From positions 1-61,772 of the forward strand of contig CAIRNV010000305.1 in assembly GCA_903880005.1 (NCBI GenBank): a stretch of DNA of 61,772 nucleotides, in the 5' to 3' direction. Made by a program: the position numbers and the translations under genes. This document shows positions 1 to 8,375 of this stretch, in pieces; positions within the stretch are counted from its first letter, which is position 1; every line of letters starts with the position of its first letter. The notes below the pieces were generated by a model. That model saw nothing but the letters and a program-made list of their open reading frames with translations, ran no database searches and was not told the origin of the DNA. The stretch is from an uncultured Verrucomicrobiota bacterium (lineage in GTDB: Bacteria; Verrucomicrobiota; Verrucomicrobiia; Limisphaerales; UBA9464).

Positions 1-467
1 ACGTCCTCGACGGCCTCGCGCGCGACGCGCGCGGCGGCGAGGTTCATGTCGCGGGCGAGATCGCGCAGGAAGGGGTCGTGGATGACGGCGTCGAAGTAGG
101 CGGGATCCTTTCGGCCGTCGGGATGACGGAAGAAGAAGTCGTGTTGGCCGATGGTGGTGGTGGAGAAGGTGTTGGTTTCGATGATGTCAGCGCCGGCCTC
201 GAGGTATTGGGCGTGGATTTCGCGGATGACGTGGGGCTGGGTGAGGAGGAGGAGCTCGTTGTTGCCCTTGAGGTCCTTGCCGGACCAATCCTTGAAGCGG
301 TCGCCGCGGTATTGGGCTTCGGACAGCTTGTACCGTTGGACCATGGTGCCCATGGCACCGTCGATGATGACGAGGCGTTGCTGGAGGAGGGTGGGCAGGG
401 AAGCGCCGCGCGAGACGTGGAGCGCCGTGGGAGCGGAGGGCCGCGGCAAGGGAGGGAGCACCTGCAT
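1..467 (-). CDS. metH: Methionine synthase, cobalamin-dependent (N-terminal part; runs off the left edge)
   Basis: Only the first 155 codons are inside the window; the frame is open to base 1. The protein reads MQVLPPLPRP at its start, then LVIIDGAMGTMVQRYKLSE and EAGADIIETNTFSTTTIGQ. These are the hallmark start and second conserved block of the homocysteine S-methyltransferase domain that opens MetH. The enzyme moves a methyl group from methyltetrahydrofolate through cobalamin to homocysteine in the cytoplasm. I took the ATG at 467 because homology starts about 30 residues later and no other in-frame ATG lies between. A stand-alone BHMT-type methyltransferase cannot be excluded from the N-terminus alone, but the GAMGTMVQ wording is typical of MetH. 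An AT-rich gap with a dyad lies upstream. Confidence 0.9.
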   Translation of the reverse strand, partial: MQVLPPLPRPSAPTALHVSRGASLPTLLQQRLVIIDGAMGTMVQRYKLSEAQYRGDRFKDWSGKDLKGNNELLLLTQPHVIREIHAQYLEAGADIIETNTFSTTTIGQHDFFFRHPDGRKDPAYFDAVIHDPFLRDLARDMNLAAARVAREAVED

Positions 468-513
468 GATTGGAGAAGGGTAAACAAGGCAGAACGGGGA
501 GGCCAAACAATAA

Positions 514-537
514 ATCAATTCATCATGATAGCTTGAT
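514..537. promoter_or_regulatory. AT-rich dyad between metH and the photolyase gene, candidate operator
   Basis: In a GC-rich gap, an AT-rich stretch holds a 24-bp dyad: outer arms ATCAA (514-518) and TTGAT (533-537) around a central ATCATGAT (522-529), all sharing one centre. It lies about 50 bases upstream of the metH start and could be an operator for metH. Dyads of the ATCAA-n-TTGAT type are known for ArsR-family regulators of methionine-cycle genes in other bacteria, but that assignment here is only a guess. Confidence 0.35.
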
Positions 538-722
538 TGATGGGCAGGCCTGCCACGTCAACCCGCCTCGGGCACGCGGCAGCCGTCCGGGCTTGCGATG
601 AAGGCCCACACGCGGCGGCCGACATGTTGATCCAGACCGTGGCCGATCCCTTCGCCGGTTGCCGCACGGCGTTTTGGACGAATGGTGGCCGTCATGGGCA
701 AGTCGGGCAGGACAACCGGGCC

Positions 723-2366
723 ATGAATGCAAGCCATGGCGGCGCACCCGTGCAGGTGGTGTGGTTCAAGCGCGACCTTCGCGTGGGCGACCATGCGCCG
801 TTGGCAAGGGCGGCGGAGGCCGGGCCCGTCCTCGCGCTCTACCTCTTCGAGCCCGAGCTTCTTGCGTCCCCCGAATGGGCGCCCATGCATGGCCAGTTTG
901 TTGCGGAGGCCCTTCGCGAGCTGGAGCAAGCCCTTGCAGCGCTTGGCATCCGGCTCGTCACGCGCCATGGGGAGGCGGTCGCGGAGCTCGAGCGCCTGCA
1001 TTCCGGGCTGCCTTTGGGTGGCTTGTGGTCCCATGAGGAGACCGGCAACCGCATCACCTTCGACCGCGACCTCCGCGTCGCCCGCTGGTGCCATGCCCGG
1101 GGCGTGCGATGGGTCGAGCTGCGGCAGGACGGCGTGGTGCGGCGCCTCCGAAGCCGCGACGGCTGGGCCGAGCGATGGAACCAGACCATGGGCGCCCCGG
1201 TTGTCCGGATGCCCGGGCGTGTCGTCGGCGCGAGGGCCCACGGCCACGATGGCGTGGGCATCCTCGGGCCGTCCGGGCTGGGCATGACGTCACCCGTCGC
1301 CCCGTCGGGCTCCTATCCCGTGCAGAAGGGCGGCGAACGGGTCGCGCGGGACGTCCTCGACGGGTTCCTGTCGGGGCGCGGCGTGGGCTATCGTGCGGAG
1401 ATGTCGAGCCCGGTCACGGCATGGACGGGTTGCTCGCGGTTGAGCCCGTACCTTGCGTGGGGGTGCATCTCGTTGCGGACGGTTTATCATGCGGCGACCG
1501 CGCGCCTTGACTCCCTGCGGCTGGAACGGTCCGCCGGGAACGACGTGGACCGGCGCTGGTGGGGTTCGCTGGCGAGCTTCCATGCGCGCCTGCGGTGGCA
1601 TTGCCACTTCATGCAGAAGCTCGAGGACGAGCCCCGGGTCGAGTTCGAGAACTTTTGTCGCGGCTACGACGGGCTGCGCGAGCCCTTCACGGATACCGAC
1701 GAGGGCCGGCGCAGGCTGGTGGCATGGACGGAGGGGAAGACGGGCTTCCCGATGGTCGATGCATGCATGCGCGCGGTGCGGGCGACGGGCTGGCTGAACT
1801 TCCGCATGCGCGCGATGGTGATGAGCTTCGCCAGCTACACGCTCTGGCTCCATTGGCGCCCCACGGCCCTCCACCTTGCCCGCTGCTTCCTTGACTTCGA
1901 GCCCGGCATCCATTTCAGCCAAGCCCAGATGCAGTCCGGCACCACCGGCATCAACACCCTTCGCATCTACTCCCCCGCCAAGCAGGTCATCGACCATGAC
2001 CCCCATGGCGTCTTCATCCGGCACTGGGTGCCGGAACTGGCCGACGTCCCCGACACCTACCTTCCCGCGCCCGAACGGATGTCGTTGGCGCAGCAAGGCG
2101 CCGCCGGGTGCATGATCGGGCTCGACTACCCGCGCCCGGTCGTCGATTTCCGCCTTGCCACGGCCGAGGCCAAGCGCCGGATGCACGAGGTCCGGGCGTC
2201 CGAGGCCACCCGATCGGAGGCGAGGCGCGTGTACCTGCGTCATGGGAGCCGCCGCCGCGCCGGTCACCGGGGATCGGACGCCGACGCGCGTCTTCGGGAC
2301 GGGTTGCTGGGGGATGCGAGGCCCTGCAACCCGGGCGGGTGGTTCCAGCCCGAGCTGCTCGGCTGA
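723..2366 (+). CDS. Cryptochrome/photolyase family flavoprotein
   Basis: 547 residues. The N-terminal alpha/beta domain begins with VQVVWFKRDLRVGDHAPLA, and the helical FAD-binding domain covers roughly residues 250-480. In the region that contacts FAD, the sequence is HFSQAQMQSGTTGINTLRIY instead of the W-x-AGTGTDAAPYFRIFNP pattern of class I CPD photolyases. It therefore belongs to another branch of the family, in which repair and photoreceptor roles are both known. Light-driven repair of UV-damaged DNA is the likely role, but the substrate is unsure. The ATG at 723 was chosen because the homology starts a few residues later; the same frame stays open upstream to 537, but that part looks non-coding. 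The gene stands alone, divergent from metH. Confidence 0.85.
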   Translation: MNASHGGAPVQVVWFKRDLRVGDHAPLARAAEAGPVLALYLFEPELLASPEWAPMHGQFVAEALRELEQALAALGIRLVTRHGEAVAELERLHSGLPLGGLWSHEETGNRITFDRDLRVARWCHARGVRWVELRQDGVVRRLRSRDGWAERWNQTMGAPVVRMPGRVVGARAHGHDGVGILGPSGLGMTSPVAPSGSYPVQKGGERVARDVLDGFLSGRGVGYRAEMSSPVTAWTGCSRLSPYLAWGCISLRTVYHAATARLDSLRLERSAGNDVDRRWWGSLASFHARLRWHCHFMQKLEDEPRVEFENFCRGYDGLREPFTDTDEGRRRLVAWTEGKTGFPMVDACMRAVRATGWLNFRMRAMVMSFASYTLWLHWRPTALHLARCFLDFEPGIHFSQAQMQSGTTGINTLRIYSPAKQVIDHDPHGVFIRHWVPELADVPDTYLPAPERMSLAQQGAAGCMIGLDYPRPVVDFRLATAEAKRRMHEVRASEATRSEARRVYLRHGSRRRAGHRGSDADARLRDGLLGDARPCNPGGWFQPELLG

Positions 2367-2455
2367 CCGGGCCCGCCCGTTGGCATGGGCGGGGGCCGTG
2401 TGCAGCGACCAAGCCGCGCCTTGCGCTCCGGGTGTTCCGGCGGTTGAGTCCGCCC

Positions 2456-3601
2456 ATGCGATTTCATCATGCGGGCATGCTTTGCGTGGGCCTTGCCGTT
2501 GCCGGGTGCGAGCAGGACGAGGTCAAGGTGTACGAGGTGGCCAAGGAACGCGCCGTGCAGGTGGCCGACGCCGGGCGCCCCGCCGTCGGCCCGTCGGCCG
2601 GCGCAGCAAGGCAGGACGAGCCCGTCGCCGGCGAGGCGAAGGTCCCGTGGACCATCCCCGGAGGCTGGACCGAGAAGCCCACGGCCGGGGGCATGCGCCT
2701 CGCCAGCTACGGCGTGTCCGCCCCGGATGGCCGGGCCGTGGACATCTCCGTCGTCGCCCTCGGGGAGCAGGCCGGCACCGAGCTCGACAACGTCAACCGC
2801 TGGCGGCGCGAGCTGGAGTTGCCCCCCATCGAGGAGGCCCAGCTCGGGTCCGTCCGCACCCCCGTCAAGGTCGGGCGCGCCCCGGCCTTCCTCTACGACC
2901 AGACCAGCTCCGCCGCCGTCATCGACGGCAAGCACAAGAAGCGCACGCTTGCCGCCATCCTCCCGGCCGGGGGCATGACCGTCTTTTTCAAGGCCATGGG
3001 CGAGGCCGCGCTCGTCGAGCAGGAAAAGGCCCGGTACATCGAGTGGCTTGCCTCCGTGAAGGCCGGGCCGGAGCCCGACGAATCCGGGACCTCGACGGCA
3101 TCCTCGCCATCCGCTTCATCCGTTCCCGGCGCGGCCGGCGTCGCACCCGTGTCCCCGGGAGGGAGCGCCGCCACCACGGCCGGCGGCGGCGACGGCCTTC
3201 CCACATGGAAGGCACCCGCGCATTGGAAGCCCGGCGGCCCCCGCCCCATGCGCCTCGCCAGCTTCGAGATTCCCGGCGACGGCGAGCCCGGCGACGTCTC
3301 CATCAGCAACCTTTCCGGCACCGGCGGCGGCTTGCTTTCCAACGTCAATCGTTGGCGCGGCCAGGTGGGGATGGCTCCGCTCGACGACGCCGGGCTCTCC
3401 CGCGAGACGGTCTCCATGGTGCTCGAAGGCGGACGCAAGGCCACCGTCGTGGACCTCGGTGGATCGGGGCCCAAGCGCATCCTTGGCGCCATCGTCCCCG
3501 ACGGCGACAAGACATGGTTCTTCAAGCTCACCGCCCCCGATGCCCTCGCCCGCAAGGAGAAGGAGGCGTTCATGGGATGGGTGAAGTCCCTGAAATGGTG
3601 A
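2456..3601 (+). CDS. Putative lipoprotein with two repeats of a conserved domain
   Basis: 381 residues, function unknown. The start MRFHHAGMLCVGLAVAGCEQ has a hydrophobic run ending in a lipobox (AVAGC), so it is probably lipid-anchored in the envelope. After a short linker come two related domains of about 125 residues, joined by a Ser/Ala/Gly/Pro-rich linker. Both contain a W-x-P start, MRLASY or MRLASF, NVNRWR, an ILGAI/LAAI-P-x-G strand, and TWFFK or TVFFK near the end. This is an internal duplication. The start ATG 2456 is the one that gives the signal peptide; the frame is open upstream, over the end of the photolyase gene, without making sense as protein. GNAT acetyltransferase follows 22 bases later. 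Confidence 0.75.
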   Translation: MRFHHAGMLCVGLAVAGCEQDEVKVYEVAKERAVQVADAGRPAVGPSAGAARQDEPVAGEAKVPWTIPGGWTEKPTAGGMRLASYGVSAPDGRAVDISVVALGEQAGTELDNVNRWRRELELPPIEEAQLGSVRTPVKVGRAPAFLYDQTSSAAVIDGKHKKRTLAAILPAGGMTVFFKAMGEAALVEQEKARYIEWLASVKAGPEPDESGTSTASSPSASSVPGAAGVAPVSPGGSAATTAGGGDGLPTWKAPAHWKPGGPRPMRLASFEIPGDGEPGDVSISNLSGTGGGLLSNVNRWRGQVGMAPLDDAGLSRETVSMVLEGGRKATVVDLGGSGPKRILGAIVPDGDKTWFFKLTAPDALARKEKEAFMGWVKSLKW

Positions 3602-3623
3602 CGCCCCGGCCGGAAAGCCGCCC

Positions 3624-4181
3624 ATGAACATCGCGAACGCTTCCTTCCGCGACGTCATCCCGGATGAGGCGGCCGCCCTCCAGCCCATGGCCGCCCGTAT
3701 CTGGTGGGATTGCTACCGCGGCATGATCTCCGACGTGCAGATCGCCCGGATGCTCGAGGCAATGTATGACCCGGCCCGCGTGGCCGGGGAACTGCGGGCC
3801 GGCGTCCGATGGGAATGGCTGCTGCTCGGCTGCGCCCCGGCCGGGTACCTGTCATGGGAGCTGCGCGAGGGCACGTTGCACCTGCACAAGCTGTACCTTG
3901 AGAAGGCATGGCACGGGCAGGGGCTCGGCCAACACATGTTGTCCCATGTGGACGACCGCGCCCGCGCGTCGGGGGCGTCCCGGATCGAGCTGCGGGTCAA
4001 CCGCGCCAACGACCGCGCCCTTCGCGCCTACCACCGCGCCGGCTACCACCGCGTCGCCGACGACGTTCGCGACATCGGCCACGGCTTCGTCATGGACGAC
4101 CACATCCTTGCGCGCGACCTGGGGCCAACAAGCGAGGTCGCCGGGCGGTCCGGGCCGGGTCAGGGCGGATCGGGCGTGTAG
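3624..4181 (+). CDS. GNAT-family N-acetyltransferase
   Basis: 185 residues with the GNAT fold. The acetyl-CoA binding motif is seen as LHKLYLEKAWHGQGLGQ (about residues 93-109), followed by ELRVNRANDRALRAYHRAGY, the typical strand-helix after it. The C-terminal VMDDHILARDL resembles the ending of RimI/spermidine-type acetyltransferases of many bacteria. The acceptor substrate cannot be told from sequence. It follows the two-domain lipoprotein by 22 bases and may be co-transcribed with it. The last 18 residues are low-complexity Gly/Ser/Arg and probably unstructured. Confidence 0.85.
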   Translation: MNIANASFRDVIPDEAAALQPMAARIWWDCYRGMISDVQIARMLEAMYDPARVAGELRAGVRWEWLLLGCAPAGYLSWELREGTLHLHKLYLEKAWHGQGLGQHMLSHVDDRARASGASRIELRVNRANDRALRAYHRAGYHRVADDVRDIGHGFVMDDHILARDLGPTSEVAGRSGPGQGGSGV

Positions 4182-4560
4182 CCCGTGCCGCGCCCGACAA
4201 CCCACGGATGTCCCGCGATGCCGTGTCGGGCGAGCGCTTGCCGGGACTCGCCCGCCCCGAGGGGTCGGCCTTCCCCGCAAGGCCCTTCAGCAAGAATCGG
4301 TCGGGGAGCCCACGTTCCCATTCGTGGAAGGGCCAGTGCCCGTGAGCTGTCGGGAGCGTTCCTTGCCATGCACCGGGATGGCCTTGCCAGATTGCGGTGC
4401 CGTTCATGGACATCGGCGGATGGCCGATGACCCTCGCCGGGGCCTTCATGGAACCGGCACGCGGCCGGACGGGAGGAGAGGTCGCTTCGGGGCGGGAACC
4501 GGCGCCTGCTGCGGTCCCGTCGCATGGCAACCGAGGAGGGACGTCGGGGGGGCGGAAAAG
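4182..4560. other. Intergenic stretch with no recognised feature
   Basis: About 380 bases between the acetyltransferase (plus) and the tRNA/cytidine deaminase unit (minus). I see no convincing coding frame, repeat or strong terminator. Short open frames here end with peptides such as GGEGGIRTPGSV, which are translations of the tRNA and not genes. Confidence 0.5.
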
Positions 4561-4635
<75 letters not shown>

Positions 4636-4649
<14 letters not shown>

Positions 4650-5151
4650 GCCGTGAAGGCCTAGATTGCGAGACACGGGCCGCGCCGGGCAAACCCTTTT
4701 TGGGGCGTTGGGTGCTCGTCGCCCCAGCCATGCCCCGCGCCGGACCCTTGCCTCGCGGCATCAGGCGAAACCCCATGGGAAGAAGGTCCTGCACCGGAAC
4801 GGATCGCTCGATGCCGTCGATGTGGACCACGGCGTCGGGCGCGAGCTCAAGCATCCATTGACGGCATGCGCCGCAGGGGGAACGACCCTCGGGCCCGAGG
4901 CCGGCATGGGCGTCGAGGCATGAGACCGCGACCGCAAGGATGCGCCGTGCGCCGGCCGTGATCGCCGCCGCCAATGCGGCCCGCTCCGCGCACAACGTGA
5001 GACCGTAGCTTGCGTTCTCCACGTTGCAGCCGGGGAACATTCGGCCGTCGTGGGCGAGCACCACCGCGCCCACCCGGAATTGGGAGTAGGGTGCGTGCGC
5101 AGGGACGGCGGCGGCGCGCGCGGCCGCAAGGAGCGCGTCGCGGGACGGCAT
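4636..5151 (-). CDS. cdd: Cytidine deaminase
   Basis: 171 residues. It converts cytidine and deoxycytidine to uridines in pyrimidine salvage. Zinc and catalytic motifs are clear: GCNVENASYG, then TLCAERAAL (zinc Cys54 and general acid/base Glu56), then SPCGACRQ (zinc Cys93 and Cys96). The family domain ends near residue 129 (VQDLLPMGF). The remaining 42 residues are Arg/Gly/Pro-rich, and the stop codon lies 14 bases inside tRNA-Ser. The tail may therefore be a by-product of a lost upstream stop. The start ATG 5151 gives the normal N-terminus. It follows the thioredoxin-like gene by 14 bases, so the two and the tRNA are probably one transcript. Confidence 0.93.
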
Positions 5152-5165
5152 GGACGCCTGGCCGG

Positions 5166-5612
5166 TCACTTCCCGGACTTGTTCCACTCGCCGATCTTGG
5201 CGATGAACGCGTCGGGCCCGCCCCGGAGGTAGCCGACCTGGCGGCCCAGCTCCTTCCCGTCGGCGTCCACGAGGACGAACGTGGGGAACCCGTTGACCTT
5301 GTACTGTTTCTTGAGCGCGTCGTTTTGCTTCTTGGTGGCCTCGGGGATGGCTTTCTTGCTGGGGAAGTCCAGCTCGACGAGCACGACGTTCTTGGCGGCG
5401 AACTCGGTGAACGCCTTCTGGTCGAGCGACTCCTTCTTCATCTTGATGCACCACCCGCACCAGTCGGACCCGGTGAAGTCCAGCAGGATGGGTTGGCCCT
5501 GTTTCTTGGCGAGGGCCTTGGCGGCCTCGAAGTCCGTTCCCCAACCCTCCGCGCCCAGCAAACGGGCTGCCAGCAACAGGGCGGACCCCAACGCGACGAT
5601 GTTCTTGCTCAT
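5166..5612 (-). CDS. Exported thioredoxin-like protein
   Basis: 148 residues. The start MSKNIVALGSALLLAARLLG is a signal peptide with likely cleavage near residue 20-22, so the protein acts in the periplasm or envelope. The thioredoxin-fold active site is SDWCGWCIKM (Cys52 and Cys55), preceded by PILLDFTG and followed by the cis-Pro strand NGFPTFVLVDADGKELGR. This is the thioredoxin_7/DUF255-like thiol reductase pattern common in Verrucomicrobia. Substrates are unknown. An in-frame ATG at 5660 exists, but the one at 5612 places the signal peptide at the N-terminus. Confidence 0.88.
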   Translation of the reverse strand: MSKNIVALGSALLLAARLLGAEGWGTDFEAAKALAKKQGQPILLDFTGSDWCGWCIKMKKESLDQKAFTEFAAKNVVLVELDFPSKKAIPEATKKQNDALKKQYKVNGFPTFVLVDADGKELGRQVGYLRGGPDAFIAKIGEWNKSGK

Positions 5613-5811
5613 GTTTGTCGTGGAATATGTGACGTGCGCCTCGGGCAGGGCGCCCGCCATCGCGGCCGCCCGGCCCTGCTCGTGATGACTCCATGTCGCC
5701 GCGTCGGTTTCAATGGGTTTTCACCCCAACGGCGACGGGGGACGTCGAGGGCGGATCAAGCCGCTGCCGCAGGCATGGCATGGCGGCCGTGGCGGTTTCG
5801 AGGGCACGCGC

Positions 5812-6201
5812 CTACACGGGCGGTTCCTGCCGGCTTGTTCCGCCCATGAAGGCGTCCATGCGGCGGCGGTTGCGCTTGGTGGGGCGGCCGCCGGAGGGCG
5901 GTCGAAGGGCGGCTTGATCTCGGGCGCGTTGACGGGCGGCCTCGATGGCCTCGGGCGGGGTGAGGTCCTCGGCGTACAACGGGACCCTCGGCGCACCCAC
6001 GCGGGACTTGGGGAAGCCGAGGACGCGGAGGACTCGATGGAGGAAGTCGGCGCGAATGACGACGGACTCCCCGGGCTGGAGGAAGCGCGCGGGCTTGGCG
6101 GGTAGGTCTTGGACCGTCACGCGCCCGGCACGGATGGCCGCGACGGCCATGGACCGGGTCTTGAAGGCGCGCACGGCCCAAAGCCAGAGGTCGAGGCGCA
6201 T
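5812..6201 (-). CDS. hslR: S4-domain RNA-binding protein, Hsp15 (HslR) family
   Basis: 129 residues. The N-terminal half is an S4 RNA-binding domain: MRLDLWLWAVRAFKTRSMA, then GRVTVQ and KPARFLQPGESVVI. In Hsp15 proteins this domain binds free 50S ribosomal subunits carrying a nascent chain and helps recycle them. The C-terminus is basic (RPTKRNRRR), as in HslR. It starts 2 bases after the zur stop codon and is the last gene of the znuACB-zur unit, which is an unusual place for it. Length matches the family (about 130). Confidence 0.85.
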   Translation of the reverse strand: MRLDLWLWAVRAFKTRSMAVAAIRAGRVTVQDLPAKPARFLQPGESVVIRADFLHRVLRVLGFPKSRVGAPRVPLYAEDLTPPEAIEAARQRARDQAALRPPSGGRPTKRNRRRMDAFMGGTSRQEPPV

Positions 6202-6203
6202 GG

Positions 6204-6734
6204 TCAGGGCTCCCGGCGGGGACCGGGACGGCCCGGAAGCCCGGCCGGGTCGGCGGCGTCAGGGTGCTCCTTGCAACGGGGGCAGACGCCGAAGAACTGA
6301 AGGTGATGGGCGATTTGGGAGAAGCCGTGGCGGAGGGCGAGGTCGGCCTCGAGCTGGGGCGGAAGGCAGGCGTCGATCTCGACGACGATGTTGCAAACGC
6401 GGCAGACGAGGTGGTGGTGGTGGCGCGGGTCGTCGGCGTCGGACAATTCGAAGCGGGCGGTGCCGTCGCCGAAGTCGCAGCGTCGGACGAGGCCCATTTC
6501 GAGAAGGGTGTGCATGGTGCGGTAGATGGTGGCGAGGTCACAGTCGGACTTGCCGAGGGCGTGGTGGATCTGGCGGTTGGTGAGCGGGATGGCGTGGCTG
6601 CGGAGGACGTCGAGGATGGCTTGGCGGGGGCCGGTGATCTTGCGGCTTTGGGCACGGAGCCGGGCGGTGAGGTCGGAGAGGGGCTGCTGGACAAGGCGCC
6701 GGGGGTGGGCGTGCTGAGGGCAGGGTTGGTTCAT
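6204..6734 (-). CDS. zur: Fur-family transcriptional regulator, probably zinc regulator Zur
   Basis: 176 residues. The N-terminal winged helix includes TGPRQAILDVLRSH and the recognition-helix region DLATIYRTMHTLLEMGLVRR. The dimerisation domain has the HHHHLVCRVC block and FGVCPRCKE, giving a CxxC pair at 111/114 and another at 151/154 for the structural zinc. Within Fur family members, the assignment to zinc rests on the neighbours: its ATG overlaps the znuB stop in an ATGA junction, so it is translationally coupled to the zinc importer. Zur with bound zinc represses importer genes. It could regulate the dyads seen upstream of znuA and of the DksA-like gene. Last 18 residues are Pro/Arg-rich. 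Confidence 0.88.
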   Translation of the reverse strand: MNQPCPQHAHPRRLVQQPLSDLTARLRAQSRKITGPRQAILDVLRSHAIPLTNRQIHHALGKSDCDLATIYRTMHTLLEMGLVRRCDFGDGTARFELSDADDPRHHHHLVCRVCNIVVEIDACLPPQLEADLALRHGFSQIAHHLQFFGVCPRCKEHPDAADPAGLPGRPGPRREP

Positions 6735-7549
6735 GGCCTTGCGGGGGAACGAAGCCGGGCGACCAGCAAGGAGGCCGCGAAGAGGGCTCCGAAGGTCATG
6801 GTGACGGTGGGGCCAGTGGGGAGGTTGAGCGGGTAGGAGAGGAGGACGCCGCCGACGGCGCCCGTGAGGCCGAACGCAACGGTCAGCAGGACATGCGCGC
6901 GGAGGGTGTGGACGAGCATGCGGGCGGTCGCCGGGGGAAGGACGACCATGGAGGTGACCAGCAGGATGCCCAGCGCCCGGATGCTCAGGGACACGGCAAG
7001 GGTCAGCAGGATCACGAAGCCGTAGTTGAGGAGCCGCACCCGCGCACCGGAGACATGGGCGAGGTCCTCGTGGGCCGCAAGCAAGGCGAGCGGGTTGAGG
7101 CTGGCCAGCACGGCGACGGTCACGGCCACGGCCGCGGCGGCGGCCCACGCCACGTCCGACCACCCCACCGAGAGCACGTCGCCAAGGAGGTACTTGTCCA
7201 GCTCGGCCCAGCGATTGCGCTGGAGGCTCAGGAGGATGACGCCCATGGCGACGGACACGGACAGGAGCACGGCCATGATCGTGTCGTTGAGAAGGCGCGT
7301 GCGCTCGCGCAGCCACAGCATCGTGACCGCCACCATGATGCAGAACGACAGGACCGGGAGGGTGGGGTCCTCGAATCCTGCAAGGAAGCCCGCCGCCACC
7401 CCCGTGAGCGCCGAGTGCGCGATGGTGTCGCTGAAGAACGACATGCGCCGGGCCGTGACAAAGACGCCGAGAAGGCCGCAGGCCGGGCCCAAGGCCAAGG
7501 CCATCAGCAACGCCCGTTGCATGAACGGCTCCATGAGGAAGTCCGGCAT
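6731..7549 (-). CDS. znuB: Zinc ABC transporter, permease ZnuB
   Basis: 272 residues, an integral inner-membrane protein with about eight hydrophobic segments. Family motifs are FFSDTIAHSALTGVAAGF near the N-terminus, a DKYLLGDVLSVGW loop and RALGILLVTSMVVLPPATAR near the C-terminus, as in ZnuB and MntB proteins. It forms the channel for Zn(II) delivered by ZnuA. I chose ATG 7549, which begins one base past the znuC stop; an in-frame start at 7600 would overlap znuC by 50 bases and add a polar tail. The stop overlaps the zur start. Confidence 0.92.
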   Translation of the reverse strand: MPDFLMEPFMQRALLMALALGPACGLLGVFVTARRMSFFSDTIAHSALTGVAAGFLAGFEDPTLPVLSFCIMVAVTMLWLRERTRLLNDTIMAVLLSVSVAMGVILLSLQRNRWAELDKYLLGDVLSVGWSDVAWAAAAAVAVTVAVLASLNPLALLAAHEDLAHVSGARVRLLNYGFVILLTLAVSLSIRALGILLVTSMVVLPPATARMLVHTLRAHVLLTVAFGLTGAVGGVLLSYPLNLPTGPTVTMTFGALFAASLLVARLRSPARP

Positions 7550-7550
7550 G

Positions 7551-8375
7551 TCAGCGTCGGTGAAGGGTGATGGGGACGCCCTCGGGCGGGACGGGCGCAT
7601 GGGAATGGTGATGGTGATGGTACGGCGTGACGTGGATGCCGTACGCGGCCTTCAGGGAGTTGGCGTTGATGACCTCCTCGGGGCGGCCCTCGCAGCAGAT
7701 CACGCCGTTGAGCGCATAGACCCATGAGGCCCGACGGAACACCATGCCGAGGTCGTGGGATACCAGCACGATCGTGATGCCGAGGCGGGCATGGACGTCG
7801 CCGATGAGCTGGTAGAAGTCCTGCTCGCCGGGGGTGTCCACGCCGGCCGTGGGCTCGTCGAGGAGCAGCAGCTCCGGGTCGCCCAGGAGGCTGTACGCGA
7901 TCAGCACGCGCTGGAGTTGCCCGCCGGACAGCCCGGACAAGGGACGCGACAGCAACGGTTCCATGCCAAGCCCGGGCGCGTGTCGGAGGAGGATGTCGTC
8001 GGTCGCGCGCGTGCGCCGGAAGAACCAAAGGCGGGTGTCGGGGCGGCGCAGCGCAAGGAACTCGCGGACGCAAAGCGCGAACGACGGATCGAGGGGGAGG
8101 CGCTGGGGGACATATCCGACGCGGCGGAGGACCTTGGGGCCCACGGGCTCGCCGAGGATGCGGACGTTGCCGGCGTCGAGCCTCTGGAGGCCGAGCAGGC
8201 AGCGCAGGAGGGTGGTCTTGCCCGAGCCGTTGGGGCCGATGAGGGCCACCATTTGGCCCATGGGCACGCGAAGGTTGACTCCGCGCAGCACGTCGGTGTC
8301 GCCGAGGCGCACGCGGGCGTCGTGGACCTCGATGGCGGCAGGGGCGGGGCGGGCGTTGGAGGCGCCCGGGGTCAT
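7551..8375 (-). CDS. znuC: Zinc ABC transporter, ATP-binding protein ZnuC
   Basis: 274 residues, an ABC ATPase. Walker A is GPNGSGKT (residues 47-54), the signature is LSGLSGGQLQRV, and Walker B is PELLLLDEPTAGVD, with the switch His in VSHDLG. The C-terminus carries a histidine cluster (YHHHHHSHAP), often seen in ZnuC and probably zinc-binding. It powers import through ZnuB. Its ATG overlaps the znuA stop by 4 bases and its stop sits next to the znuB start, so the operon is tightly coupled. Confidence 0.93.
   Translation of the reverse strand: MTPGASNARPAPAAIEVHDARVRLGDTDVLRGVNLRVPMGQMVALIGPNGSGKTTLLRCLLGLQRLDAGNVRILGEPVGPKVLRRVGYVPQRLPLDPSFALCVREFLALRRPDTRLWFFRRTRATDDILLRHAPGLGMEPLLSRPLSGLSGGQLQRVLIAYSLLGDPELLLLDEPTAGVDTPGEQDFYQLIGDVHARLGITIVLVSHDLGMVFRRASWVYALNGVICCEGRPEEVINANSLKAAYGIHVTPYHHHHHSHAPVPPEGVPITLHRR

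Noticed and set aside
537-722. Extended N-terminus of the photolyase-family protein
   Set aside because: No family similarity before the ATG at 723, and it would cover the promoter region shared with metH.
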